Source: Lasiodiplodia sp. COLG20
Taxonomy: Eukaryota > Ascomycota > Dothideomycetes > Botryosphaeriales > Botryosphaeriaceae
DNA: 64,000 bases
Direction: 5' to 3'
NCBI GenBank assembly: GCA_009801085.1
Contig: VNWV01000002.1
Coordinates: 2,976,001 to 3,040,000 of the forward strand
Both the position numbers and the translations under genes were made by a program. Within the stretch, counting starts at the first letter, position 1. Every line of letters begins with the position of its first letter. The notes under the pieces are model-generated. The model did no database searches. It had not been told where the DNA came from and worked only from the letters and a program-made list of their open reading frames with translations. Of this stretch, positions 11,106-23,343 are shown piece by piece.

Positions 11106-13634
11106 AGCTCACCGCCGCCAGCCTCGGGCCGGACCAGCGGTCAACTGCTGCTAAAGCAACGGACTAATCAGGTAGACAGCGCCGCAAACCTTGCGGGTGC
11201 CGGGGCGGCCAGAAGCTCAGAGACCACAGTTAGCCGCATTGACCCAGTCAAGGATGGCGCGCGCCAGCCAGCCTTCCAAAAGCGCAGCGGGTAGCAAATG
11301 AGGAAGCACGGGATTGGTGTCAGACGGAAAGCGGAAGCAGAGGATGCGTTGCAGCGGGTAGACGGTCTGTTTGGGCGTGCCGGCGTGCCGGGAGCTTCAT
11401 TTGAGCTTCTGAGGTTGAGGCAGACCTGAAGGCCGTGGCATCACGCGTCGGAGATGAGGCGGAAAACAGCGATGGGCATCGCGATCGATCGCGATCGTGT
11501 CGGCGCGAGTAAGGAAAATAAAAAAGAAACAACGGACAACTGTCCCAGAAGCCTCGGCGAAAAGCAACGCCGGCTAGTGAGCTCCTCTGTAGTCCAAAGG
11601 ATTGGGTGGTAATGCGCTCGATTGGGCGAGGCGCGATTATGCCGCGCAGCAGTAATCTGATGGTGAAGTGAGCACCGCACGGCGGGGGAAATGAGCGGCG
11701 CTGCGGCGCTGACGCAGGTTAGCACAGTCGTACAGGCTGGCCCAAAGCGGGCACGGCGAACGGTAAAATACACGCCAAGCTGCTTACGCTGACGCTTGAG
11801 GCGGCGGCGGACTGACGGCTAATCCTGCCAGCGCCAATGGCACTCCGCCTCGCACACACACTCCGCTCGAAATTGCAGGAACCTCCCCACGCGCGCGCCG
11901 GGCTCCATGCTCCAGCCTTCACCGCGCCCTCGACGCAAAGCAACGAGCACGCGCGCGGTGGACACTCTCCACTGAGATTGCATCATGCCGAGACGTGGTG
12001 CCGGCCGCCGGGCGGGCGTCGAGTTACATCGCAGTCGAGTCGCATCGCCCCAGAGTCGCACAGCGGAACAGCAGCACCGCTCTTATGACGCCAGCTTCCG
12101 CTGCGCTGGCGCGGAGCTGCTGGGCAGCCCCAGGCTCAAGACTCTCGGCCGCTGCGAAAACGCGCGTCACGCCGTCCTCTGCACCGGCCGCAACGGGCGA
12201 CGGATCGCCAGCGACCGTGATTTGCGGAACGGCCCCCGTCAGCTAGCAGCTGTGGCGCATGAGCCCGCCGGCTTCTCACGCGCTTCGGCATGACTGCCTG
12301 TCGCGGCGCCCGACCTATGATGTGCGACAGCCCCGGCCCGCCGATTTGAGCGCAAGCTGCAACGCGCCTGTGAGCGCCACGTCGAGAAGCGATCGCGCAC
12401 CATGTCAGACAAACGGCCGGCCACGGCTGCCTTTCCAGCGAGCACTGGAGCCGCGGACTTCGCCGCCGCCTTCTTTCCCATCAGCCCAGCGCCGCATGCA
12501 CCCGCACCCCCGTCCGTGTCGCCTTCGGGCAGCTCCCCCCCGCCGACGTTCTCATCTCGGCTGCCCTCCATCTCGCAAGCGACACGGCTGCCAGAGATCT
12601 GGCCGCATGCGCCACACCAGCTGGCCGCGGCGGGATGCGCCGTGGGGGACCCATGCCTCCCATCCCTTCACCACGCAGGGGAAGCAGCGCAGCCAGCGGC
12701 TTCAGGCACTCGCACGCATTCGACGGCTCCGGGACGTCATTCTCATCTCCGCACGGCAGCTGAGGCGCAGCCTGTGCTCCCGGCGCGCGATAGGACGGGG
12801 CAGAATGTGCGCCAGGAGGCAACCGGCCCCTGGAGCGTCACGTTGTCCGTGTGGCTGCTTGCTATCCGCCCGCGGGGGCCCAAACACGTTCCAGAGGCGA
12901 GTGGCACGCTGCAGTTTCACTCAGCGGCGATGCTGGTGAGCTGGGCGGCCGCGGCGACGACGTGCTCCCCGCGCGGCCGTGCCCCCGCGCCCGCGCCTGT
13001 GCGCGCTGTCGCGCCCGGCGGGCGAGATTGGAAGGCCGGCGCGCGACAATAATCTGCAGGCGGCTAGACCACAGCGGCGCTGGGCAGCCGCAGCTAGGAT
13101 CTAGGATGCTGTAGGGACGAGCGATCAGCGTCCGAGTTTTCGGGCGGTCGAGCGGCGGGCAGCGTGGCCGCGTCTTTGGAGTGAGGTCCCAGGCCTAGCC
13201 GGCGCGCGCGTGGTCCAGCGCACAGCCACGGGCCGGCTGAGGTATGACGCAGCGCGATGGGGCGTGTAGGGCTTGTCGCGCTTTCCCCCGACCCCGACGA
13301 TTGACGCTCGCATCGTGATCTGCTGTTCCGGTGCGGTCACCTTCCTGGGCTCGTGCGCGCCGCTTCCTTCCCTCACCACCCTTGCAAGTGCTGGTCCACA
13401 TGGCGTCGAAATAAACGGTTTTGCTTCATAAAAGACTGGCGCCTTTCGCTCGCATATGCGCGCCCGCCTTTTGCTCCCCGAACCGCATGGTGCCGTACCT
13501 GTAGTCAGCCACACGTACTAGGCGACCACGCACCGCCCACCGCCGCCGTTCCACACCTCAGCTACCACCTCGCCAGCCTCTCCTCCTTCATGCTCCTGGC
13601 ACCCTGACTACACGCTCCGCCGAGCTCTCCAGAC
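11106..13634. other. Long GC-rich upstream region of the CP2 gene
   Basis: 2.5 kb with no supported gene. The right part (about 11,800-13,300) is very GC-rich, which makes long ORFs in all six frames by chance; the best is 12,402-13,052 (+), which starts in a good CACCATG context but has no recognisable domain. The stretch may be the large promoter/leader of the transcription factor gene at 13,635. A GATCGATCGCGATCG-type palindrome lies near 11,481-11,498. Confidence 0.5.
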
Positions 13635-16341
13635 ATGTTCCGCAATCGGTAAGCCATTTGCGCGTGCTCGCGCCTGCCTGCGCGTCGCGCTCCGGCCAGC
13701 CTGCTGACATCTCGCCCATGCGCAGGACCAATTCGCAAAAGCCGAATGATGAGCTGATCGCGAGCTTCAAAGCCTCCTTTCCGCAGATCAGCGTCGGGTC
13801 TCGCGCGTCCGCGGCGCCGTCGCAAAACACCACGTCCGCTCTCGACTTGGCACTTCAGTATGTTGATCACCCGCCGTCGCGACTCAGTCGCTCAGATGCG
13901 CTAGCCGCTTCGCGCATCACCGTCGCGCCTGCGCCGCATCTCCACCACCACGCGTCTTTGCTGACCACAACGCGTGCTGCAGTCATTTTGGCGACTCTGA
14001 GGATGTGAAAGACCAGGATCCCACCCCTCGTGGTGCTGAGCAATGGCGCTTCACGCCTTCGCTCATGGATCCGAACAGCTTCGCCTTCGCCTCGTTCGCC
14101 AACCAGCCGCCGGGCTACTACACGCCCACGCCTGGCGGCACCAACACCATCTACCACAACCAGGCTGGCGACCTGCACACGCCCGGCTTTACCATGGGCC
14201 TGGGCACCCCGCTGTCCATGCCCACGTCCGAGGGCGCTCTCCAGGCTGCCCAGTCGACTGGACCCGCAATGCACGGCTTCCAGCCTCACCCCATCGCGCC
14301 TCTTCCCTTCCAGAACCCGAATCCTTTTGCCATGCCCCAGCAGATGTCTCAGGCCCAGTCGTTCGCGCCTCATCAATTCACCCATCAGCCCGCTGCCTTC
14401 GACCCCATGTCCCAGGCTGAGGAGCCGCAAATGGACGGCATACCCGTCGACATCGAGATGCAAGAGCGATCACCAATGCTCAGCTTCGCTCAAGGATTCA
14501 GCGAGCAGCAGCGACCAAGCCTCCTCCAGCAGAACATTGAAAAGTAAGCTTCCTCCGGTCTCCATCTACATGTCAACCCCCGCTAAGCAAAGGCAGCTTC
14601 CGCTGGCATGTGACTCTGAATGCCCCCACTGCCATGATCAAGCACGCGGACGAGGTTCCGGTCACGTATCTCAACAAAGGCCAGGCCTATTCCATCGCAA
14701 TCGTGGACACTTCGCCGGCTCCTCCCCAGATTGCTGGCGTTCCCGTCAAGTACCGGACGTACATTCGGATCTCCTTCGAGGATGAGCAGCAACGCCAGCG
14801 GCCAGCCGCATGCTGGCAGCTCTGGAAGGAGGGGCGTGGCACGAACGAAGCTCACCAGCGCGGTGGTCGTCTACAAGCAGTTGAATTCGTCGATCCAACT
14901 CAGGTCGGAGGCGGCGACGGCTCAACACGCCCTCGGGTGGAACTAGAGTCTGCATCTTTCGATGGCTTTTCCGTGACCTGGACGCCGGGTGCGAGCGCCA
15001 ACGGTGTCGTGGAGTGCTCAGTCGCCGTTCGCTTCAACTTCCTCTCCACAGACTTCAGCCATTCCAAAGGTGTAAAAGGCATTCCTGTGAGGCTGTGCGC
15101 GAAAACCGAGCAGGTCGGCGCTCAGGCGCCGAGCTTGGCTGATTCTCCCCAGCCGGAGATCTGCTACTGTAAAGTCAAGCTTTTCCGCGACCATGGAGCT
15201 GAGCGCAAGCTTTCCAACGATGTCACCCACGTCAAGAAGACAATCGACAAGCTGAAGCAGCAGATTGCGCAAGCAGAATCCGGCATGAAGGATTTTGGCA
15301 AGAGGAAAAGGGGATCGATCGCGAAGGTGGGCGCGAGTGTTAACGACCGGCCTGGAAAGGTTCCCAAGCACAAGCGGACTTGGTCCATGTCGTCCGCCAG
15401 CTCTACCGGAAACAGGCCTTCTGCGGAGGAAGACCTGCATTTGAAGCTCGCAACGCTCCAGGACATGTTCACGTCTACCAGACCCACGAGTATCTTGTAC
15501 TTGAAGGGCGAAGAGTTCGACGATCCTGACCTTCACCCGGTGCATCTTTCGGGAGAACCACAAGACCTCACCAAGGTCGAGACGGGAGATTCGACAATGT
15601 GGGACGGCCAGAGCAGAAACTCTTCGATCGTCTCACCTACGCCGAGCTCGCAGTCTGTCAACTCGGGCGAACGTCGCAGCTCGACGTTCCAATCCTTCCC
15701 TCCGCCGTCGCGTGTATCCTCGAACGAATGGCGTAACATGTCGCAAACAGCGACCGGTGATATCAGTTCACTGGCTGTCCAACCAACCCTGTCCAATAAC
15801 CCAGTCAAAGTGCAGAAGGCGTCGGCGGATGGATCGATTGGTGGTTGGATTGACGCGCTTGGCGTTGATCTTTCCTACCAGCCACCACCGGAGCGAGCTA
15901 TCAAACCCAGTAAGTCTATTTTTGCGCACCCCTGTTTGCCACAAGACTATGATCTGACAATTGGCAGTTGCATGCTTCTATGTGCAACCGAGATTTGTCG
16001 GGCGGCCACCGGAAGACAACTACTATCGGGCTGTGTATCTCATGCAGCGCACGCTCAAAGATTTGGTCAACGGCATTGCAATGAAGTGCAAGCTCGAGCC
16101 GACTCGGGTGGTTCGTACCATCCGGATCAACGCAAAGGGCCTAGCGATCGCCCTGGACGACAGCGACGTGCTGGAAATGCCCGAAGGCCAAGACATGACG
16201 GCCGAGTTTCAGGAGATTCAGGCTGACTCACCGATGAAACGCGAATGGGACTCGGGACCGACCGACGTGCAAGTCGACGGTGAGGTCGGCGCAACCGAGA
16301 CGACGACGACGTCTGGCTACGAGCTTCGCCTTCTCTTCTGA
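13635..16341 (+). CDS. CP2 / grainyhead-like transcription factor
   Basis: Five exons: 13635-13648 (only 14 bases), 13726-13857, 13983-14543, 14597-15909 and 15968-16341; 797 residues, all junctions GT..AG and in phase. After a Gln/Pro/Met-rich N-terminal third (about 1-230, activation-like), the CP2 DNA-binding domain begins with FRWHVTLNAPTAM, followed by YLNKGQAYSI and TYIRISFEDE, then VRFNFLSTDFSHSKGVKG and CYCKVKLFRDHGAERKLSND, hallmarks of the grainyhead/CP2 immunoglobulin-like fold. A basic stretch (GKRKRGS) follows. The C-terminal block after intron 4 (FYVQPRFVGRPPEDNYYRAV, DLVNGIAMKC) fits a ubiquitin-like dimerisation region. Fungal members have been linked to cell-wall remodelling and conidial separation (Neurospora grainyhead-like work); that role here is inference. 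Confidence 0.93.
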
Positions 16342-18519
16342 AATGCGCGAGTCGCGCACGCGTACACTCGTTTCCCAAGGCTAATGATTGGTTATGAGCT
16401 GTAAATTTCGTCATGGCGCGAGCGCTGGTCGGAAGCGCTTTAGGGACATGTATCTGCTGCACCCACGGGCGTTTGTTTGGCTTGAGATACCACTTGGATC
16501 GCCCACATTTGCGATTTCTTCGGATACCCACTACTTAATTTTTTTTTTTACTGGCAACGACGGCGGCTTCAGGGGCTTCTATCTATAGCGCCTCGGGCGC
16601 GATGGCTGAGATTGCTCTCGATCTCCCTTTGTGTTTCTGTTCCACGTTGATGTATTCTGCGTTGCACGCTGCTCCTGTAATCTTTTCTTTTCGTCGCGGG
16701 CCTTGCACGGCGCGCTTGCTTCTTTACACGAAAGAAGATACCCATTTAGCTTGAATTATGCTTCATGTAATAATGCTCGCCTGGCAGGGATTCGGGGAGA
16801 GCGGGGACGTCCGAGTAGACGACAAATTCCACGCGCTTTCAGACTTTACAAATCTTTGATGCACGTAAGGCGAGCTCGTGGGAGGAGCTGGTGAACCATG
16901 GGTCTCACACAACGTTGCCCCGCATCGTGACCAGCTTACTGGCGGGCTGGTGCCGCCGAGGGCTGTGGGGGGGCATAAGGCCACCATGGAGAAGTCCCAA
17001 GAAAAGAAGCGCCGCGTCGAGCGGCAGAGGTGGCGAGTGCTGGAGTGGCTCATTCCCGTCGGATTCTGGATCAACAGAAGGTTGCCTTTCTGGGGAGCAA
17101 AGAGCCACAAGCCAGCTCCCGCCACAGCGATCGGCCGCCGGGTGCCAGCTCACAATAAGCGGGCAGCCCTTGCTTCTGGCGCAGCATCGGCTGACGGGCT
17201 GCAGGATTTCAGCTCGGGTCGTCACGCACTCCAAGGACGGTGATTGGGCGAGCGGTTGAGGATAAGCAGCGCAGGGCACGCTTTGCCACAGCAGAGGCGC
17301 AGGGTGGGTGGCTAGTGGTGGTGATGGGAGGTGCGCTATCGACAGACTACCCGTGGTGTGGAGGTGCGCCGTGCCGCCTGGGCTCGATCCCGTTGCACGG
17401 CCACAGGGCCGGAGGACGTCGCACGCAACCAGGCGAAAAGATCGGGCGACCGTTGGCGGCGAGCGGGCAGCGCACCATGACGCAAGGCTGCTGGCGAGCT
17501 TGCCTAATCAGCTCGGGAGAGCAGGCGGCGGGAGGTCAAGATGAAACGGCTAGCCGGCGGGCGAATCACAGCGTGGCACGCAGTGCGTTGCGGTGTCGCC
17601 ATGGACGGCGGGACAGGCGTCTGGCCGGCTTCGAGGGCGGGGGCGGTGGCAGGGTTCGGCTGACTCGGACGCGCGCGGTGGTCATGTGGGAGCAGTGGCA
17701 GCGGCACGTCAGAACGCGTGGGGCGCTCTGGTGTGGCTAGTGTGGGGCTCGTTGCAGATGCAGAGCTGAGATCCGCCCGAGGCACACGGTCGGAATCTCT
17801 TCCTGCGCCGCATGACGTCACGCCGGGCCCGCTCGCGCCAGACCCCACGTGCAACACCCAGCGCGCGGTGGATCCTTCTTCGTCGTTTGCGCCGCGGACA
17901 CGACTCGGGCCCGCGCGCGGCGTGCATGACAGAAGAATGGCGTTGGCGCGCGCGGAAAATGCCCGCCCCCTTGTCGCGATAAAAAAAATAGGAACAATGG
18001 CATTCTCCGGCCCTTCTATACAACATGTACGTATAGCCTGCAAGGAACGCCTCGTGCCCGGCCCTTGCTGCTGCTCGCTTTGGCAGCCGCCCCGCGCCAG
18101 CATTGCAATATGCCATTGGCGTCCTATACACTCTTCCCCGAATAGGCAGCCTGCAAGCGAGGCGCTAGGCCTACTCTATCTTCACAAAAGCCACCGCCCC
18201 GTCTCGCGCCATTATCATGGCAGACGAAATCGATGCACGGAAAAGGAGGTGGCGGGCTGTCATCGCTCGGCAATTCGCCAGGCGACCTTCTTCTTCCCTA
18301 CCGCGTCTCCGGCTTTACGCGCTTCTAAATTTGGCATAGCGTCCATCACAACCGCTTCTGGCTTCGCCGTGGCAACGCTCACCACCACCCTCGATGCCGG
18401 GAAAGTCTTGACGAGGATGCGCAGCATGACCAAGCCGTGAGAACAAACGTGTAACTTTTCCTATTTCGCTTTCTTGCTTATTCCGTACATACATTCTTTC
18501 CCGTCCATGATGCTTGCTT
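16342..18519. other. Intergenic, about 2.2 kb, no gene recognised
   Basis: Lies between the CP2 stop and the ureidoglycolate lyase stop, so both 3' UTRs are here. A T run lies near 16,539-16,550. Several 60-240 codon ORFs overlap on opposite strands between 16,760 and 18,440 but none shows a domain; an unrecognised GC-rich gene cannot be excluded. Confidence 0.45.
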
Positions 18520-19359
18520 TTAGAGCCTCGCCTTTACCACGATCCCCGGCACGGTGCTCTCACCAATTGGCACCGTCAGCCCTTCGGTCCCATCGGCCGC
18601 CTTCAGCACTACCTCCTGGCAGTCTTCGATGCCCACGCCGTTGGCAAACTGCACGACGACGAAGTCAATGTCGTCGGCGCCTAAAACGCACATTGGCGCG
18701 TGCCAGGTGCCGGCGCCATACGTCACGGCCTGGTTTCCCCTAGCAATGAACGCCCTGGCGTTGCTGAGGTCCGGCAGCCCAGGCCCCTTTGGCGGCGGCA
18801 CCGATGCTGGCTGCCTCGTTGCCGAAGGCGGAGGCGGCGCTGCTTCATTGGTAAAGGGCGAGGGACGCGCGCGCGAGAAGATGTCGCGCAGTGAGCGACG
18901 TCTCCGCGGCTCCGGCGTAGGGAAGGGTGGCGGCCGCTTCTGCTGCGCCTTGGCGTGGGCCGGCAGCGTCGGGGCGACGATGACCAGATACTGCGTCGAG
19001 GCGTCAGAGGCGGCCTGGCCCATGGGAATAAACGTCTGCGACGTGAAGGGGTGGCGCTCGAGGATGGACACGTCGAAGACGTCGTGGCGCAACTGGCGCG
19101 GCGAGCACACGAACATGTTCATGACGGCCTTGGCAGGCTTGCCGCTCGCTGCCAGCTGATAGAAATCGGTCATGTGTGTGACGTCCAGGTACTTGAGTGC
19201 GGTGCCCTGGTTGGCAGACACTGTCTGCAGGCCGCCGCCGGGCTGCGGTGACCCCGTCCGTACTGGGTTCTCGATGACGGTGCCGAAGGGCGAGAAGGCG
19301 GCCGGTGTCAGCGGCTCTACCGGGATGCGCCGGGCCGGAGCAGGTACGGACGGCGGCAT
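18520..19359 (-). CDS. Ureidoglycolate lyase (allantoin catabolism)
   Basis: Intronless, 279 residues. It matches the AllA/DAL3 family: PLTPAAFSPFGTVIENP near the N terminus, MNMFVCSPRQ, FDVSILERHPFTSQTFIPMG in the cupin core and ARAFIARGNQAVTYGAGTWH, then FVVVQFANGVGIEDCQEV near the end. The enzyme splits ureidoglycolate into glyoxylate and urea, the last step of the allantoin route for using purine nitrogen. Residues about 142-195 are a Pro/Arg-rich insertion between the two halves of the cupin core that has no counterpart in the compact bacterial enzymes; it is probably an exposed loop. No other purine-degradation gene is adjacent, so it is not clustered here. The start is the first Met in frame after a long GC-rich leader. 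Confidence 0.92.
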   Translation of the reverse strand: MPPSVPAPARRIPVEPLTPAAFSPFGTVIENPVRTGSPQPGGGLQTVSANQGTALKYLDVTHMTDFYQLAASGKPAKAVMNMFVCSPRQLRHDVFDVSILERHPFTSQTFIPMGQAASDASTQYLVIVAPTLPAHAKAQQKRPPPFPTPEPRRRRSLRDIFSRARPSPFTNEAAPPPPSATRQPASVPPPKGPGLPDLSNARAFIARGNQAVTYGAGTWHAPMCVLGADDIDFVVVQFANGVGIEDCQEVVLKAADGTEGLTVPIGESTVPGIVVKARL

Positions 19360-20892
19360 GCTGGGCGGTGCTGGCAGAGGCGCTGTCCGGGAGTTGGTGG
19401 GAGAGTCGAAGGGCTGCGTCGAAGGTGGGGAAGCCCATCTTATCGCAGATAAGACGCATGTACCGCAACCGTCGTCTCAGCGACGCCAGTGCCATGTGCA
19501 GTGTTCATCGACTTTCTACCCCACGTTGGGAACTTCGCATTGCGCTTTCAGGGATGCTTTGATGCACACCCATTACTCTCTGCTCTCCGACTTGGGCTCA
19601 TTTCATCTTGAATTCATCCATTAATTAAGCTTACGCTAAGCTTCAGATAGCGAGCAATATCACTTTCATACTGAGCCGGCCCAAGCTTAACGTACTGGCT
19701 TACTCGTATTTCTTCCTTGATGGTACAACTGTCGTTACTCGAGCTGGATCCCATTAAATCTCTAACGGGCACTACGATTACCATCTACATTCCTTCGTAG
19801 ACCCCTGTCAACACATAATAGCCAGACAAGCACCATCAGTATCAAACGCTAGTAGCGATAACGAGTGAAAAGACAGATGACTTCCTCTCCACGCACATGG
19901 ATTTCTTGACCAATGGATAAGTTCCGATAGGAGCTTATAGAGGTAAGAGTGGAGGTGGGAGTGGTTCTACGTCGGGGAGGAGATACACCCGGATATATCT
20001 GTAGCGACTCGCCGGCGGCTACCTACAGCTAAAGTAGTATTACGGGACCCTTAGTAGCCATTACTTATTATAGTTTTACGCGATCTTAGTACTTATAAAT
20101 AGTTATCCGTGTGCTTTACTTCGTAATCTGTATAAAGTAACCCAACTTCTTATATTTTCGTTAATTATTATGTTTTCTTAAGACTACGTATAAACTCTAA
20201 TTTTAAACTCCTACCGTATCGTTTACCTTCTTTCTTAAATCGCTACTTATTTAGCATTTATCTATAAAACTAAGATTAAATACTAGTTACCCTTAGAAAG
20301 TAGTAACGTGTAGGTCGGTTAGTTTATTATTCGAAAGTAAGCATTGAATTCTATCTACGAGAATGGCAGACTTAAATACAGATATGAACGCGCCCTTAAA
20401 GCCGATTAAATATAAATAGATAAGTATAATCTATTCTTCTAGTTTCAGCGATGAAATACGTGCTCCCTATCTATTAGAAGTATGGGTCTTGCGGGAAAGT
20501 CCCGAAGCGATGACTGGGCTCATCGTCCTTGAGTGAACCCAGTGGCACCCCCTTCTGTGAAAAGCTTAATTCAGACTGTAGCAATTTATTGTGTAATCGC
20601 AATTACTGTTGTAAACGCTCCGAACACTGTAGATTTCTATGACCTGTTAATCTATCGGAGTTTGCCCCTGGGGAACATTGGTTTAGATGACTTGTACGCA
20701 AGGGAAAGCTTATTGGATACACTCATGCGGTTTGAATAATTTTCATAGATAACTTGCTGCATCTATTATTACGTCTCACAGAATTGGTACGGATGGAATG
20801 GTTCAAGTATGCGGTCTTGGGGACCGCGCCCTCGGAGGATCTAATAAGTTCTTCATGACTTCCCATATCTAACTCGACATTGCCACAATTGC
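19360..20892. other. Intergenic with an AT-rich relic (about 19,960-20,480)
   Basis: Left part is the upstream region of the ureidoglycolate lyase. From about 19,960 to 20,480 GC drops and TA-rich sequence with many stops in all frames appears, resembling an old RIP-mutated repeat, though less extreme than the block after 44,994. A short ORF at 20,533-20,739 has no recognisable domain. Confidence 0.55.
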
Positions 20893-22893
20893 CTAGTCGT
20901 CTAGAGCAACCGCACTGATGGCTTTGGTAACACTCTTCAGATCGTCCTCCACACGCGCTGGCCTGCTTCCTTGGGCCTTGGCCTCCTTATATTCTCTCCC
21001 AAGGACCTCCATGATCTCCTTGTGGCTCTTGCCTTCGTTCTCCCGCTTGATCCTCTGAAAGTTCTCCTTCATGAATATCTGGTACTCGTTTGGGCCTTTG
21101 TTCGGATCTTTTCGCCGCACAGCCGGTTTCGTTTGTACGAGCTCTGATTTACAGGAGCCACACCGGTGTTTGGCTGGATCGATGGATTTCGAGTGGCGCT
21201 TGAATTCATGTTCGCAGCTGACACATGTCCAGACGTATTTGTAGTCAATGTCGTATGTGTGTTTCGTAGTGACGTTCACGTTACGGTGGCCGAAGGCCCG
21301 CGTGACCTTTTTGGCCCTGTAAAAGACTGTTTAGTCATGAACGCACGCCATCTGCCAGACTTCTTACCATTCCTTGAATTCTCTTCCATGGGGGCTGTCC
21401 CGCACATTGCTGATCATGAAATTCGTGAGGTGGCAAAACTCATGAGCGATTACATTGACAAGGCGATCTGGCACGAACAGGTTAGTACATTTGTGGTAAT
21501 CACCAGTCTTGCTTGTATTACCTTCATCATCAATGACCTTTTCTGCCAATTCGATGCTCGCCTGATGTCTGTGACGCACGGAGGACATTCCATTCTCCTG
21601 AACTTTAATGCTTTCTTTCTTCCAGTTTGCTCTTCCAGCGGTCGTGTTCAAGGTCTTGCTCCAAATTAGTTTTACGCCGCCTGACTCGGCCGTCAGCGAC
21701 GATATTTCTCCTTTCGTGATTGTCGCATCCAGTTCATCAAGGAAATCTCGGGCCAACTGGTGTTTTCGCTGCTCGAACGATCTGCGTGCCGGGTCCTTCT
21801 TGGCGAGACTCTTCTTCTGCGGTGATATCTGGTAGGTTTCCTTGTCACTGGGAGGGCCAGCCCTCTCTTTTTTGGGGGATTGCAGAACTTTGCGAGGTGA
21901 ATGCAGGTCGTTCCACGAGTTGACCACCTCTGCAGACCAGAAGGCGTCCAGGCTTGGCCGATGCGGCGGTGTTGGGATACGGTTCTTTTTGGGAGACACA
22001 AGATGTGATTTCTCCGGACCGACAGCAAGAGGCGGAGTGCAAGGGCGGTCGGAGTCATGGAGGATCTTATGTGGTGATCTTCTCCGAGGAGGGGAGCTAG
22101 AAGGGCTATTAGTACGTTGGACCCAAGATACGATAAAGAGTCCTCACTATGTCAAGATAGCATTAAATTCAGTAGAGGAAGAACTGGATGGTCGCTCGGA
22201 GTCTGCAGAGCTTATCTCGGGCTTCCTAAGAATAGGCGGGGGGTTTCTGGTGGATTGGGTCTCATAGGCTGGCACGCTGTGCTCAGAGACTTGCGCACTG
22301 TGAGACACATCGTTCGAGGAGCCAACATTGGATCCTTGGAAATCTGGTAGCAGAACATTCGGTCGCCAGGCCGCTTCGTCATGGTCATCCTCGGCGGACA
22401 TATCGCCCGGGTCATCATGTGAGGCAGACCATAGACTCTCTTCTACGTCTTCCTCGGATTCGGATTCAGTACTGCAATCTGAGTCTGCTTGCGCCATGCT
22501 GTTCGAATCTGACTCCTCGTCCACAAGGTACTTGGCATTCTTCTTGGCTGCCCTGGCAGCTGTTCTTTTTGCAACAGGAGACGGCTTGCGGAAAGTTGAG
22601 CCGCTCTCATCAAGGGATGCAATGGATCCGATGGTCTCGGCGGTCACCGGCCGTGCAAGCCTACTGTCTACAGAAGCAGACTTCAGCAAACGCTGACGCC
22701 TTGCGGCGACGGGGGTACCCTTGGCCTTTTGGGAGAGTGGCGGTGCGGCGGATTCAGGGTATTTTGTGGCGAGCAATGGTTTGTTCTTTTCTCGAGATGA
22801 GGGCGTCGCCGGCTGTGCGTTGCGGCGCCTGTTAAGGATGTCGGAAAGGGCGGGCAGCTCATCGTCGCTGCTCTCATCGTGGGCGCGCGCCAT
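20893..22893 (-). CDS. GCNA/ACRC-type SprT-like protease with zinc ribbon and HMG box
   Basis: Three exons: 22893-22148, 22096-21368 and 21316-20893; 632 residues; introns GTGAGG..TTCTAG and GTAAGA..TTACAG, each 51 bases and in phase. The N-terminal 300 residues are acidic and Ser-rich, disordered (ESSDDELPALSDILNRRR). A SprT-like metalloprotease domain follows, with the zinc motif HEFCHL in VIAHEFCHLTNFMI. Then a zinc ribbon (CVSCEHEF, then CGSCKSEL) and a C-terminal HMG-box-like segment (PNEYQIFMKENFQRIKRENE). The order acidic tail, SprT, zinc ribbon, HMG is that of GCNA/ACRC proteins, relatives of SPRTN that act on DNA-protein crosslinks; that role is inferred from the family. Confidence 0.92.
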
Positions 22894-22937
22894 CGGCAGT
22901 CGAGTTGGCGTCGGGCTAGGAATGCACTGTGGCGATG

Positions 22938-22961
22938 GGGTGGTGGTGGTGGTGGTGGTAG
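22938..22961. repeat. GGT/GTG microsatellite
   Basis: About eight GGT units, just upstream of the start of the GCNA-like gene. Confidence 0.8.
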
Positions 22962-23257
22962 GCTCGTGGTGTTTGCAATCATTGGCGATGGTTGGCGCGG
23001 CAACGCGGCGGAGGCTTGGCGAGCTGACGGCGAGAATGGCGACATATGGCGACATCAAGCAGTGCTCCCAACGAGGTAACGCAAGGGGCAAAAGGGCAAA
23101 TCGAATTGCTGCAACAGGACAAACGGCTAAGATGCTAAGCAATATGGCGCTGCACCCCGCAATGTGGCCTTGGACCGCAACTGTCTTTGCGCGCCGTAGG
23201 GCTGACCTCACCTCAACCTCAGGTCGACGGGCACGCCGTCGCGCCTGTCTCAGCCAA

Positions 23258-23343
23258 GCAGCCCAGCGGCCCAGCGGGCCAGCGCTTCAGCGGGCCAGCG
23301 CCCAGCACCTGGCACCCGGCACCCAGCGCCCGGCACCCGGCGC
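23258..23343. repeat. GC-rich imperfect minisatellite (CAGCGGCC / GGCACCC units)
   Basis: Head-to-tail copies of a roughly 8-base unit around CAGCGGGC that turn into a 7-8-base GGCACCC(G/A) unit. Non-coding, between two divergent genes. Confidence 0.7.

Noticed and set aside
12402..13052. A 216-codon Pro/Ser/Ala-rich ORF with a good start context
   Set aside because: No domain; similar-sized ORFs occur in other frames of the same GC-rich stretch. Left as possible but unsupported.
16878..17259. Overlapping 120-codon ORFs on both strands
   Set aside because: Coding potential is the same in sense and antisense, with no domain and no splice-consistent extension.
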